This document shows positions 54,808 to 63,759 of a DNA stretch of 64,000 nt, one piece after another (the stretch's first letter is position 1; each line of letters opens with the position of its first letter). The position numbers and the translations under genes were made by a program. The DNA lies in assembly GCF_001922345.1 (NCBI RefSeq), contig NZ_CP018812.1:2170001-2234000 (forward strand). Direction: 5' to 3'. The stretch comes from Paraburkholderia sp. SOS3 (GTDB taxonomy: Bacteria; Pseudomonadota; Gammaproteobacteria; Burkholderiales; Burkholderiaceae). The notes under the pieces were generated by a model. The model saw only the letters and a program-made list of their open reading frames with translations. It was not told the origin of the DNA and did not search any database.

Positions 54808-54824
54808 TTGGCCCATTCTTTGCG
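54808..54824 (+). promoter_or_regulatory. Sigma-54 promoter of prpBC
   Basis: TTGGCCCATTCTTTGCG: GG (54810-54811) and GC (54822-54823) are 10 bases apart as in the -24/-12 consensus. Transcription should start near 54835, leaving a leader of about 20 bases before the prpB ATG. Consistent with the sigma-54 activator PrpR encoded divergently. Confidence 0.75.
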
Positions 54825-54855
54825 CTACACCGACCCGTTACCGGAGCCCACTATC

Positions 54856-55779
54856 ATGACGCCCACCACCGAGCCATCTACGAACACCGCCGCACATGCT
54901 CAGACAAGCGCCGGCGCCCGCTTCCGCGCCGCAGTCGCCGCGGAAAAGCCGCTGCAGGTCGTCGGCGCGATCAACGCGAATCACGCACTGCTCGCGCAGC
55001 ACGCGGGCTTCAAGGCAATCTACGTGTCCGGCGGCGGCGTCGCGGCCGGCTCGCTCGGCCTGCCCGATCTGGGCATCTCGACACTCGACGACGTGCTGAC
55101 CGACGTACGCCGTATCACCGACGTCTGCGATCTGCCGCTGCTCGTCGATGTCGACACCGGCTTCGGTCCGTCCGCGTTCAATATCGCGCGCACCGTGAAA
55201 GCGCTCACGAAAGCAGGCGCGGGCGCCATGCATATCGAAGACCAGGTCGGCGCCAAGCGTTGCGGCCACCGCCCCGGCAAGGCGATCGTCTCGCAGGACG
55301 AGATGGTCGATCGCATCAAGGCCGCCGTCGACGCGCGCACGGACCCCGCCTTCGTGATCATGGCGCGCACCGATGCGCTCGCCGTCGATGGCCTGCAGGC
55401 CGCGATCGATCGCGCGGCGGCCTGCGTCGAAGCGGGCGCCGACATGATCTTCCCCGAAGCGATGACCGAACTCGACATGTATCGCCAGTTCGTGAAGGCC
55501 GTGAAGGTGCCGGTGCTCGCGAACATCACCGAGTTCGGCGCGACGCCGCTGTTCACCGTCGACGAGTTGCGCGGCGCGGACGTGTCGCTCGTGCTGTATC
55601 CGCTGTCGGCGTTCCGCGCGATGAACAGGGCCGCGGAAAACGTCTATCGCACGATCCGTCGCGACGGTACGCAGCAGGCCGTCGTCGACACGATGCAAAC
55701 GCGCGCCGAGCTGTACGAAAGCATTGGCTACTACGCGTACGAGCAGAAGCTCGACGAACTGTTTTCGGGCAGCCGGTAA
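54856..55779 (+). CDS. prpB: 2-methylisocitrate lyase
   Basis: 307 residues. Cleaves 2-methylisocitrate to pyruvate and succinate (methylcitrate cycle). The active-site signature KRCGH is at residues 134-138, with the metal-binding DVDTGFG upstream. ATG at 54856 with GGAG about 10 bases upstream; the longer frame to 54790 would cover the sigma-54 promoter and is rejected. Followed by prpC after 46 bases. Confidence 0.95.
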   Translation: MTPTTEPSTNTAAHAQTSAGARFRAAVAAEKPLQVVGAINANHALLAQHAGFKAIYVSGGGVAAGSLGLPDLGISTLDDVLTDVRRITDVCDLPLLVDVDTGFGPSAFNIARTVKALTKAGAGAMHIEDQVGAKRCGHRPGKAIVSQDEMVDRIKAAVDARTDPAFVIMARTDALAVDGLQAAIDRAAACVEAGADMIFPEAMTELDMYRQFVKAVKVPVLANITEFGATPLFTVDELRGADVSLVLYPLSAFRAMNRAAENVYRTIRRDGTQQAVVDTMQTRAELYESIGYYAYEQKLDELFSGSR

Positions 55780-55825
55780 GCGAGTCAATATTCAGTGAGC
55801 CTGAATAAACGATGAGGAAACGAAG

Positions 55826-57007
55826 ATGAGCGAAGCAGACACGTCCAGCACGTCCGGTCCATCCGCAGCGGGCGCATTCAAACCGAAGAAATCGGTCGCG
55901 CTGTCGGGCGTGACGGCCGGCAATACGGCGCTGTGCACGGTCGGCCGCACCGGCAACGACCTGCACTACCGCGGCTACGACATTCTCGATCTCGCGGGCG
56001 CCTGCGAATTCGAGGAGATCGCGCATCTGCTCGTGCACGGCAAGCTGCCGAACCTCGCCGAGCTGGCCGCGTACAGAACGAAGCTCAAGGCGATGCGCGG
56101 CCTGCCCGCGAACGTGAAAGCCGTGCTCGAATGGATTCCGGCCGCCGCGCATCCGATGGACGTCATGCGCACCGGCGTCTCGGCGCTGGGCACCGTGCTG
56201 CCCGAGAAGGACGATCACAGCGTCGCCGGCGCACGCGATATCGCCGATCGCCTGATGGCGTCACTGGGCTCGATGCTGCTCTACTGGTATCACTACTCGC
56301 ACAACGGCCGGCGCATCGAGGTCGAAACCGACGACGACTCGATCGGCGGCCACTTCCTGCATCTGCTGCACGGCACGCCGCCGTCGAAGTCGTGGGTCGA
56401 CGCGATGCACGTGTCGCTGAACTTGTATGCCGAGCACGAGTTCAATGCGTCGACGTTCGCGGGGCGCGTGATCGCGGGCACGGGCGCGGACATCTATTCG
56501 GCCATCACCGGCGCGATCGGCGCGCTGCGCGGGCCGAAGCACGGCGGCGCGAACGAGGCGGCATTCGAGGTGCAAACGCGCTACCGGAACCCGGACGAAG
56601 CCGAAGCCGACATCCGCAGGCGCGTGGAAAACAGGGAAGTCGTGATCGGCTTCGGGCACCCGGTCTACACGACCGGCGACCCGCGCAACAAGGTGATCCG
56701 GGAAGTCGCGAAGAAGCTGTCGAAGGAGGCGAACAACACGAAGCTGTTCGACATCGCCGAGCGGCTCGAGACGGTGATGTGGGACGCCAAGAAGATGTTC
56801 CCGAATCTCGACTGGTTCAGCGCCGTGTCGTACCACATGATGGGCGTGCCGACCGCGATGTTCACGCCCGTGTTCGTGATCGCGCGCACGAGCGGCTGGA
56901 GCGCGCACATCATCGAGCAGCGCATCGACAACAAGATCATCCGGCCGAGCGCGAATTACACGGGGCCGGAGAATCTGAAGTTCGTGGCGATCGGGAAGCG
57001 CCCGTGA
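55826..57007 (+). CDS. prpC: 2-methylcitrate synthase
   Basis: 393 residues, citrate-synthase fold. Condenses propionyl-CoA with oxaloacetate. Catalytic histidines H204 ([10 protein letters not shown]) and H239 (GPKHGGANE) are present, together with GFGHPVY and the C-terminal catalytic Asp region ([11 protein letters not shown]). Follows prpB on the same strand; the operon ends here, without prpD or acnD-prpF in the window. A short run of imperfect TGAAGCG-type repeats follows the stop. Confidence 0.95.
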   Translation: MSEADTSSTSGPSAAGAFKPKKSVALSGVTAGNTALCTVGRTGNDLHYRGYDILDLAGACEFEEIAHLLVHGKLPNLAELAAYRTKLKAMRGLPANVKAVLEWIPAAAHPMDVMRTGVSALGTVLPEKDDHSVAGARDIADRLMASLGSMLLYWYHYSHNGRRIEVETDDDSIGGHFLHLLHGTPPSKSWVDAMHVSLNLYAEHEFNASTFAGRVIAGTGADIYSAITGAIGALRGPKHGGANEAAFEVQTRYRNPDEAEADIRRRVENREVVIGFGHPVYTTGDPRNKVIREVAKKLSKEANNTKLFDIAERLETVMWDAKKMFPNLDWFSAVSYHMMGVPTAMFTPVFVIARTSGWSAHIIEQRIDNKIIRPSANYTGPENLKFVAIGKRP

Positions 57008-57113
57008 AGCGGGCATGAAGCGTGTATGAAGTGGGTATGGAGCGGTCATAAAGCGGAGCCGCTGCGCTCGCACGCAGCGGCGTCCTATGGCGGTCCGCTT
57101 TCGATGCCGGCCG

Positions 57114-58163
57114 TCAACCGCGGTTGTGCGGCAGATAAGGCATCGGATCGATCGGCTTGCCGTCGCGCCGCAGTTCGAATCCGACCGACACGCGCGAGTT
57201 GTTTTCACTGCCCATCTCCGCAATCTGCTGCCCCTTGCGAACGATGTCGCCGGTCTTCACGAGCAGCTTGCGATTATGCGAGTAGGCCGTCAGAAAGTCC
57301 TTGTTGTGCTGGACGATTATCAGGCTGCCGTATTCGTTCAGACCCGTGCCCGCGTACATCACCTTGCCGTCGGCGGCTGCGCGTATCGGGTCGCCTGGCT
57401 TGCCGCCGATTTCGATACCGCGCGTTTCGCCAGGCTGGAACTGTTCGACGACGTTGCCCTGCGCAGGCCATGCAAGCGAGACGCCATTCGCGTGACGCGC
57501 CAGTGCTGCAGTGACCTGGTGCACTTCCTCGGGCGTCGGCGGCTCGGCGCTCGCTGAGGACGGCTGCTGCGTCTGCTGCGTCTGCTGCGTCTGCTGCGGC
57601 GTGCTCGCGGAAACCGCATCGGCGGCCGGCGGCGTGCTGCTTGCAATCGACGCTGCAGAACTCGAGGCTGGAGTGGAAGCCGCAGCCGCGGCCGCGGTAG
57701 CGTTGCGCGCCGCTTCAGGCGACGAAACAACGAGCGTCTGCCCCGGTTTCACGCGCGCCGACACCTTGATCCGGTTCCACGCGGCCAACTGTTTAACGGT
57801 GACGTTGTGCTTCTGCGCAATCCGTTTGAGCGTATCGCCGCGCCGCACTCTATACATCGCCGGCTTGACGACGGCGGGCGGCGGCGTCGCCTTCGATTCC
57901 ATTGCGTGCACCGCAGCATCCTGCGCAACAGCTGCAACGCCGGATGCCGCGGCGGCCGGCGCCGCGGCGACCGCCGGTGCGGACGCGGCCGGTACGCCTG
58001 ATGCCGCGACATCCGCACCGGCGCCCTGCTGCTGAACATTCACACAACCGGAGAGCGCGACGGCAAGCGCCAGCCTGGCCAGGCCACAGATGCCGCCAAC
58101 GCCGCGCAAGCCACGGCGGCCGGCACGCCTGTCACTACTCCTGTCGAAACAACGATTCGACAT
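57114..58163 (-). CDS. NlpD-like lipoprotein, LysM and degenerate LytM (M23) domains
   Basis: 349 residues. Lipobox LSGC with the lipidated Cys at residue 40; an Ala-rich linker; a LysM domain (YRVRRGDTLKRIAQKHNV ... VKPGQTLVV); an Ala/Gln/Ser-rich stretch; and a C-terminal LytM fold ending in PIDPMPYLPHNRG. The metal-binding residues of active M23 peptidases are missing (RGIEIGG, SVGFELR), as in NlpD, which instead activates amidase at the division site. ATG at 58163 has GGAG 6 bases upstream; an earlier ATG at 58175 is possible. Stand-alone, not next to rpoS. Confidence 0.88.
   Translation of the reverse strand: MSNRCFDRSSDRRAGRRGLRGVGGICGLARLALAVALSGCVNVQQQGAGADVAASGVPAASAPAVAAAPAAAASGVAAVAQDAAVHAMESKATPPPAVVKPAMYRVRRGDTLKRIAQKHNVTVKQLAAWNRIKVSARVKPGQTLVVSSPEAARNATAAAAAASTPASSSAASIASSTPPAADAVSASTPQQTQQTQQTQQPSSASAEPPTPEEVHQVTAALARHANGVSLAWPAQGNVVEQFQPGETRGIEIGGKPGDPIRAAADGKVMYAGTGLNEYGSLIIVQHNKDFLTAYSHNRKLLVKTGDIVRKGQQIAEMGSENNSRVSVGFELRRDGKPIDPMPYLPHNRG
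57564..57599 (-). repeat. 9-bp in-frame tandem repeat in the nlpD-like gene
   Basis: Four copies of CTGCTGCGT (the last ending in GG) encode (TQQ)n in the linker between the LysM and LytM domains of the NlpD-like protein. Confidence 0.85.
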
Positions 58164-58744
58164 CTTTTGCTCCATGTTCGTCGGCTGACGCGACGTCCGC
58201 GGCGTTGCCAGCGTGACCATCGACGTCCGCCGTATTTGACGAAGCCGCGGCTCAAGTGCAGCGATCCTTCGTCAATAGGGCCAGATAGGCGATTAAAATT
58301 CAAGCAGAATTGTAAAGGCAGCACACTAACAAACAGGTGCTCCCCAACACTTCGATACAACTGTTTAACAGCTGTATTCGAGCGCGCGGCATGCCGCGCA
58401 CGCGAACATGCGATCGCATGCTTCGGCACGAGTGCACCGCGGCCTTGTTTTTGTATCGGCAGATCGCCACGAAACTTAAGCGGCAAGCGGGTTGGCGCGC
58501 GAAATGGGGGTTAGCGGGACGACGCTATCGTCATCGTCGAGCGCGGGGAGATCTAGCGCTGTCGAAGGTGAACGGAGGAAGGACGAAGCCGCTTCGCGCT
58601 GCGCCTGTAACCGTTAAAGCGGAAGAATTTGCCGAAAACGCAGGCGGCCGGTATGCCTGCGTGGCCGCGAGCGGCAATACCCGTTTTTCCGGCGCGACGT
58701 TCGGCTCGCATCGAGGTTGACGCGCTCATCGCGCGGCACCTCAT
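58164..58744. other. Long intergenic region before the aldo/keto reductase gene
   Basis: 581 bases. It should hold the promoter of the nlpD-like gene (AT-richer stretch 58290-58330) and a near-perfect inverted repeat at 58355-58377 listed separately. Frames of up to ~125 codons occur but have Burkholderia-untypical composition and no ribosome binding site, so no gene is called. Confidence 0.45.
58355..58377. promoter_or_regulatory. Near-perfect 11-bp inverted repeat (possible operator)
   Basis: ATACAACTGTT-T-AACAGCTGTAT: 10 of 11 positions match across a one-base centre. It is AT-rich relative to the surroundings and lies about 190 bases upstream of the nlpD-like ATG (minus strand). No regulator is encoded next to it. 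It may be a transcription-factor site; the factor is unknown. Confidence 0.5.
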
Positions 58745-59752
58745 TCAATGGTCGGCATAATGCTGTTCGCTGTCGAGATGCTTCATGCCGATCTCGTTGT
58801 AACGTGCGCCCGCGACGGCTTCGGCCGGCACCGCCGCTTCGATCTGCGCGAGTTCGTCCGCACTGAACCGCATCTCGAGCGTGGCGAGCGCATCGTGCAG
58901 TTGCGGACGGCGGCGCGCGCCGATGAGCGGCACGATGTCGTCGCCGCGCGTGAGCACCCAGGCGAGCGCCAGTTGTGCCGGGTTGCCGCCGTGGGCCGCG
59001 GCGACTTCACGCAGTTTGTCGACGAGCTTCAGGTTGCGTTCGAGATTCTCACCCTGGAAGCGCGGGCTGATGCCGCGAAAATCGCGCTCGAGCTTGCGTT
59101 CTTTCGACCAGCTGCCGCTCAACAGCCCGCGCGACAGCACGCCGTACGCCGTCACGCCGATGCCCAGTTCGCGGCACGTCTGCAGGATGCCGCGCTCGAT
59201 GCCGCGCGACATCAGCGAGTATTCGATCTGCAAATCGCTGACCGGTGCGACCTTGTGCGCGCGGCGCAGCGTCTCGTCGCCGACTTCGGACAGACCGACG
59301 TGCCGCACATAACCCTGTTTGATCAGATCCGCGATCGCGCCGACGGTGTCCTCGACGGGCACGGACGGATCGAGTCGCGCCGGACGGTAAATGTCGATAT
59401 AGTCCGTGCCGAGGCGCTTTAGCGAATAGCTGAGGAAATTGCGTACTGACGCGGGCCGTGCGTCGTTGCCAAGCCAGTTGCCGGCCGGGTCGCGCAGCGC
59501 GCCGAACTTCACGCTGATCACGACGTTTTCACGCTGGCGTCCGCGCAACGCATCGCGAATCAACATCTCGTTGTCGCCCATGCCGTAGAAGTCGCCGGTG
59601 TCGAGCAGCGTAATGCCGGAATCGAGCGCGGCGTGCAGCGTCGCGATGCTTTCGGTGCGGTCGGCGGGACCGTACACGTCGGACATGCCCATGCAGCCAA
59701 GGCCGATGGCGGATACTTGCGGGCCTTGCCGGCCCAGGCGACGGTTGTTCAT
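58745..59752 (-). CDS. Aldo/keto reductase (catalytic His replaced by Ala)
   Basis: 335 residues, TIM-barrel AKR of the YakC/AKR13 type, NADPH-dependent in known members. Catalytic Asp51, Tyr56 and Lys82 are present (DTGDFYGMGDNE; VKFG). At the position of the fourth tetrad member (His in YYQHRVDP) the sequence is YRPARLDP, i.e. Ala125. The rest of the fold and the cofactor site (GARRRPQLHDAL) look intact. ATG has GGAG 6 bases upstream. Divergent with a LysR regulator across a region with a perfect palindrome, which probably regulates it. Confidence 0.9.
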   Translation of the reverse strand: MNNRRLGRQGPQVSAIGLGCMGMSDVYGPADRTESIATLHAALDSGITLLDTGDFYGMGDNEMLIRDALRGRQRENVVISVKFGALRDPAGNWLGNDARPASVRNFLSYSLKRLGTDYIDIYRPARLDPSVPVEDTVGAIADLIKQGYVRHVGLSEVGDETLRRAHKVAPVSDLQIEYSLMSRGIERGILQTCRELGIGVTAYGVLSRGLLSGSWSKERKLERDFRGISPRFQGENLERNLKLVDKLREVAAAHGGNPAQLALAWVLTRGDDIVPLIGARRRPQLHDALATLEMRFSADELAQIEAAVPAEAVAGARYNEIGMKHLDSEQHYADH

Positions 59753-59833
59753 CAGGTACTCCGAAAGATGGCGGGACGTGTCGATTACGCAGCAAATTCT
59801 GCATCCCGTACGGTCGGCGATAAACGCGCCGGC

Positions 59834-59852
59834 TTCGACCAGACTGGTCGAA
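59834..59852. promoter_or_regulatory. Perfect 9-bp palindrome, probable LysR operator
   Basis: TTCGACCAG-A-CTGGTCGAA in the 198-base gap between the divergent aldo/keto reductase and LysR genes, roughly in the middle. A location typical of LysR-type binding sites. Binding by the adjacent LysR protein is inference. Confidence 0.6.
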
Positions 59853-59950
59853 AAGCGCTAACAATCGAAGGTCACGCGCGCGCAGCCGCGGCCCTTAGCC
59901 GGCCACCGAAGCCACGCACGCGGCAAAACACGGCAGATCAGGAGCCCCGG

Positions 59951-60871
59951 ATGGACCACTTGCAGGCAATGAGAGTGTTCGTGCGCGTTGCGCAACTTGG
60001 CAGCTTCACGAAGGCGGCTGAGCAGATGCAATTGCCGCGCCCGACCGTCAGCAATGCGATTCAATATCTGGAAGCGCATCTGCGCGTACGTCTGCTGCAG
60101 CGCACGACGCGCCGTGTCGCGCTGACGGCCGAAGGCGCGCTTTACCACGCGCGCTGCATGCAGGCGCTCGCCGATATCGACGATGCCGAGTCGCTCTTCG
60201 CCGACGCGTCCGCGGGCCCGCGTGGCGCAGTACGCGTCGACATGCCCGAACGGCTCGCCCTGCATACGGTTATTCCGGCGCTGCCCGATTTCTTTGCGCG
60301 CTACCCCGATATCCGCATCGTGCTGTCCGCAACCGATCGCCTGGTCGATCTGATCGACGACGGCATCGATTGCGCACTGCGCGTCGGCACGTTGCGCGAT
60401 CAGTCGCTCGTCGCGCGGCGCGTCGGCGAGTTCCAGCAGTTTCATTGCGCGTCCCCGGCTTACCTCGAGAAACACGGCGTGCCGCGCTCGCCCGACGATC
60501 TCGCGGACCACGTCGCCGTCGGTTTCTTTTCGAATCGCACGGGCCGCGACCTCGATTGGGAATTCGAGGAAGACGGCGAACTGCGCACGATCACGATGCG
60601 CAGTTCGGTGTCGGTCAACAGCGCACACGCGTATCTGGGATGCTGTCTTGCCGGACTTGGCCTCATCCAGGCGCCGCGCGCGAGCATCGAACCGCTCGTT
60701 GCGTCCGGTCAGTTGATCGAGGTGCTGCAGGACTGGAAGGCGCCGCCGTTGCCTGCGTCGATCGTGTTTCCGCAGCAACGTCACCTCGCACCGCGCGTGC
60801 GCATCGTTATCGACTGGATGGCTGAATTGCTCGGTGCCGCATATCCGCAAAAGGTCGACGCAAATAGTTGA
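59951..60871 (+). CDS. LysR-type transcriptional regulator
   Basis: 306 residues. N-terminal winged HTH (MDHLQAMRVFVRVAQLGSFTKAAEQMQLPRPTVS...) and a substrate-binding domain of the family's usual length. Belongs to the CrgA/DsdC-like branch that often controls a divergent oxidoreductase gene. ATG at 59951 has GGAGCCCC immediately upstream. Divergent with the aldo/keto reductase gene. Effector unknown. Confidence 0.93.
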   Translation: MDHLQAMRVFVRVAQLGSFTKAAEQMQLPRPTVSNAIQYLEAHLRVRLLQRTTRRVALTAEGALYHARCMQALADIDDAESLFADASAGPRGAVRVDMPERLALHTVIPALPDFFARYPDIRIVLSATDRLVDLIDDGIDCALRVGTLRDQSLVARRVGEFQQFHCASPAYLEKHGVPRSPDDLADHVAVGFFSNRTGRDLDWEFEEDGELRTITMRSSVSVNSAHAYLGCCLAGLGLIQAPRASIEPLVASGQLIEVLQDWKAPPLPASIVFPQQRHLAPRVRIVIDWMAELLGAAYPQKVDANS

Positions 60872-61282
60872 CGCCCATGAAAAGGCAACTGATGCAGGCA
60901 CACCTGGCGCACCCGGTAGCGAGCACCGGCACTGCGCTTCCGCGCAATCCGCAGCGAGCGCGGAAAGTACTGCAACTACCGCGCGTTCGTTCATGTTTCG
61001 AAAGAATCGCGACGTCCGAGGTCCGCGTTCAGCGCCGCAAATAGCGCCGCAATTGCGCTTCGGACATTGACTCCCGTCAAGCTCTCGCAAGGCCCGGACT
61101 TTTCTCAGGACCAAATCGGAGTGGTCCTATATTCCCTCCGCGTCATGCTCACTATGCTTCCCCCCTCGACGCTGGGGAACGAGTTGCGCGCAGCAAGACC
61201 CGCGGGCCGCCCGCCGACAAGCCACATGAAAATGCGTGCGGCTTGACCAGCGGATCCGTTGTCACGTGGAGATGCACCGAAG
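60872..61282. other. Intergenic region before the GlxA-type regulator
   Basis: 411 bases with no supported gene. It holds an inverted repeat at 61107-61128 next to a TATATT hexamer (listed separately). The first ~200 bases show no recognised element. Confidence 0.45.
61107..61133 (+). promoter_or_regulatory. Inverted repeat overlapping a possible promoter of the AraC-type gene
   Basis: AGGACCA-8 bases-TGGTCCT (61107-61128), perfect 7-bp arms, directly followed by TATATT (61128-61133), a plausible -10. The -35 at 17-base spacing (TCAGGA) is poor. Could be an operator overlapping the promoter, for example for autoregulation. Weak evidence. Confidence 0.4.
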
Positions 61283-62206
61283 ATGAGTTCGATCGACTAT
61301 GCTTTTACGCCGTCCAGACGGCCAACGGGCACCGCGCCGTACACGATCGGCATTGTGCTGTTCGATCGATTCTCGTTGTTGCAGGCCGCGGAAGTCGCCG
61401 ATGTCTTCGAAAAGGCCAACCGGCTCGACGCCGGCGCATCGGCGCCACGCTACACAACCACCTATCTTTCGGCAAGCGGCGAACATGTGACCTGCTCGCT
61501 GCGCATCGCCGTTCTCACGCAGAAGCTTCCTGAACATGCGGCGCGGCATCGTGGCTTTCGCGCATTGTTCGTCGCCGGCGGCGACGGCGCGCGCGAAGCT
61601 GCCGGCGACTCGCGGCTGCTCACATGGCTGCGCGAGGCAAGCGCAGCCGCCGGGACGGTCGGCGCGATCGGCGAAGGCAACGCGATCCTGCGCGCCGCCC
61701 GCGCGCAACATGCCGACGCCGTTCGCGACGCGTCGATCGTGCCGGCCATCGAGGTGGCGCTCGACACCGTGCGCCGCGATCTCGGCGCCGACGCCGCGCA
61801 CGTCGTGGCCACGCAGTTGTCGTGGACAAGCCTGCCGAAGCCGGTCTCCATCGCGCTGGATAGCCATGAACCGATCAGGCGGAAGATCCGCGACAGCGCG
61901 CAGTGGATCGCGCGCAACTGCGACAAGCGTATATCGATCACGACGGCCGCGCAGCACGCAGGCATGAGCGAGCGCTCATATCTGCGGCATTTTCGCGCGG
62001 AGATGGGCATCAAGCCATCCGAGCATCTGCGCCGCACACGCGTTGAACTCGCGTCGAGCCTGCTCGCGCAGAGCGATCTGCCCGTCGACAAGATTGCACG
62101 CCGCTGCGGCCTGACAAGCGGCGAATGCCTCGCGCGGCTGTTCCGGCAAGTCGTCCATCTGTCGCCGACCGAATACCGCAGCCGCGCACGCCACGATCCG
62201 TCTTGA
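61283..62206 (+). CDS. GlxA-family AraC regulator (DJ-1/PfpI-like N-terminal domain)
   Basis: 307 residues. N-terminal DJ-1/PfpI amidotransferase-like domain (IGIVLFDRFSLLQAAEVADVFEKAN ... ALFVAGGDGARE), without a catalytic Cys at the nucleophile position (GAIGEGNAILRAA), and a C-terminal AraC double HTH (ITTAAQHAGMSERSYLRHFRAEMGIKPSEHLRRTR). Likely senses a metabolite. ATG at 61283; an in-frame TTG at 61259 is an alternative. Stand-alone between a LysR gene and an exopolysaccharide gene, so its target may be distant. Confidence 0.9.
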   Translation: MSSIDYAFTPSRRPTGTAPYTIGIVLFDRFSLLQAAEVADVFEKANRLDAGASAPRYTTTYLSASGEHVTCSLRIAVLTQKLPEHAARHRGFRALFVAGGDGAREAAGDSRLLTWLREASAAAGTVGAIGEGNAILRAARAQHADAVRDASIVPAIEVALDTVRRDLGADAAHVVATQLSWTSLPKPVSIALDSHEPIRRKIRDSAQWIARNCDKRISITTAAQHAGMSERSYLRHFRAEMGIKPSEHLRRTRVELASSLLAQSDLPVDKIARRCGLTSGECLARLFRQVVHLSPTEYRSRARHDPS

Positions 62207-62359
62207 GCGCGGGCGCCGCGCGGCTTGCAGCCTGACCTCATGCGTCCCGCGCCTGCGACCACTGCCTGTGAACACTCATGACCTGCTGTCGCGGCATCTC
62301 GCTACGATCCGGTCACATCGCCTTTTCTTCGCTTCTGAACGCTTTTGGCTTCGCGTCCC

Positions 62360-63730
62360 ATGTTTTCACTCGCTTTACAAATCGGCGATCTGTTGATGAT
62401 CGTCGCCGGCGCGCTGTTCGCGCTTTCGTGCACATACAGCGATGCGACCACTTCGCATCTCGACGATCTGTTCGGCTTGCTTGGCGTCCTGCTGGCGCTG
62501 CTCGCGTTCCATCTGATCGGCGTCTACCGGTCGTCCGACAGCAACGGGGCGGCGGCACGGTCCACTACGCGCGCAATGTGCGGCTGGCTCGCCGCGCAAC
62601 TCGCGATCGCGCTGATTTCAAGCGCTTACCCGGGCGCGGCGCAACGTATGAACTGGATTCTCGGCTGGACGGCGTTCAGTGCGGCACTGATGCTGCTTCA
62701 TCGCTATACGCTGTACACCGCGCTTCGCGCCCTGCGCAGCCGCGGCTACGGACGTACGCCGGTCGCGATCGTCGCTCGAGCCGAACACGGCCGCGCGATT
62801 GCTACACGGCTCGCCACGAATCAGGACACCGCGTACACACCAGAACTGATCTTCGATACCGCGCTGGAACGCGACACGCTCGTGGCGGACATTCCGACCG
62901 TGTGCCAGCTCGAATCGTTTGCGCAACTGGTGCGTGCGCATCGCATCGGCGAACTGTGGATTGTCGATGCGCGAGACGAACCGGCGTGCGTCGAACAGAT
63001 CGTCGACGCGTTTCGCGACGACTTCGTCAATATCCGCATCGTGCCCGCACTCGAGGGGCGCCTGCTGCCGGAACCGGCCATCGTCGATTGCCTCGGCGTG
63101 CCCGTGCTCAATGTGATTGCGTCGCCCGAACGCGGCCTGCGTGTGCTGCCCAAGGCGATCTTCGACCGGCTCTTCGCGCTATGCGCGCTGCTGGGGCTCG
63201 CGCCGGTGCTGGCGCTGATCGCGCTGGCCGTCAAATGCTCGTCGCCGGGGCCGGTGTTCTTCCGGCAAAGCCGCAAGGGCATGAACGGCGAAGTATTTTC
63301 GATCTACAAGTTCCGCACGATGTATCAGGACGCCGACCGGCCCGGCGCGGTGAAACAGGCGAGCCGCAACGACGCGCGCATCACGCGCGTCGGCCGCTTT
63401 CTGCGCGGCACGAGCCTCGATGAGTTGCCGCAGTTCATCAACGTGCTGAAGGGCGAGATGTCGGTGGTGGGGCCGCGGCCGCATGCGGTCGAGCACGACG
63501 AGTATTACAAGCATCTCGTGCAGGACTATATGTACCGGTATCGGATCAAGCCGGGGATCACCGGATGGGCGCAGGTCAACGGGTATCGGGGGGAGACGGA
63601 ACGCGTGGAGAAGATGGCGGCGCGCGTGATGTTCGATATTCACTATATCCAGCACTGGACGATGGGGCTGGATCTGAAGATCGTCTGGCTGACGGTCTTG
63701 AAGGGATTTGTGGGCAGCAACGCGTATTGA
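62360..63730 (+). CDS. Undecaprenyl-phosphate sugar-1-phosphate transferase (WcaJ-like)
   Basis: 456 residues. N-terminal membrane segments (~4-110) and a CoA-binding-like domain, then the C-terminal bacterial sugar-transferase domain (~265-456): KFRTMYQDADRPG, SLDELPQFINVLKGEMSVVGPRPH. It transfers glucose- or galactose-1-phosphate from UDP-sugar to undecaprenyl phosphate, starting an exopolysaccharide unit. ATG at 62360. The first gene of a probable exopolysaccharide (cepacian-type) locus continuing to the right; that extension is inference from the neighbouring acyltransferase. Confidence 0.92.
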   Translation: MFSLALQIGDLLMIVAGALFALSCTYSDATTSHLDDLFGLLGVLLALLAFHLIGVYRSSDSNGAAARSTTRAMCGWLAAQLAIALISSAYPGAAQRMNWILGWTAFSAALMLLHRYTLYTALRALRSRGYGRTPVAIVARAEHGRAIATRLATNQDTAYTPELIFDTALERDTLVADIPTVCQLESFAQLVRAHRIGELWIVDARDEPACVEQIVDAFRDDFVNIRIVPALEGRLLPEPAIVDCLGVPVLNVIASPERGLRVLPKAIFDRLFALCALLGLAPVLALIALAVKCSSPGPVFFRQSRKGMNGEVFSIYKFRTMYQDADRPGAVKQASRNDARITRVGRFLRGTSLDELPQFINVLKGEMSVVGPRPHAVEHDEYYKHLVQDYMYRYRIKPGITGWAQVNGYRGETERVEKMAARVMFDIHYIQHWTMGLDLKIVWLTVLKGFVGSNAY

Positions 63731-63759
63731 TGCCATGCCGCCCGCGTGCACCGGCGCCG

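Noticed and set aside
58337..58720. 127-codon plus-strand frame in the gap before the aldo/keto reductase
   Set aside because: No ribosome binding site, Arg-rich atypical composition, no domain; overlaps a palindrome. Treated as non-coding.
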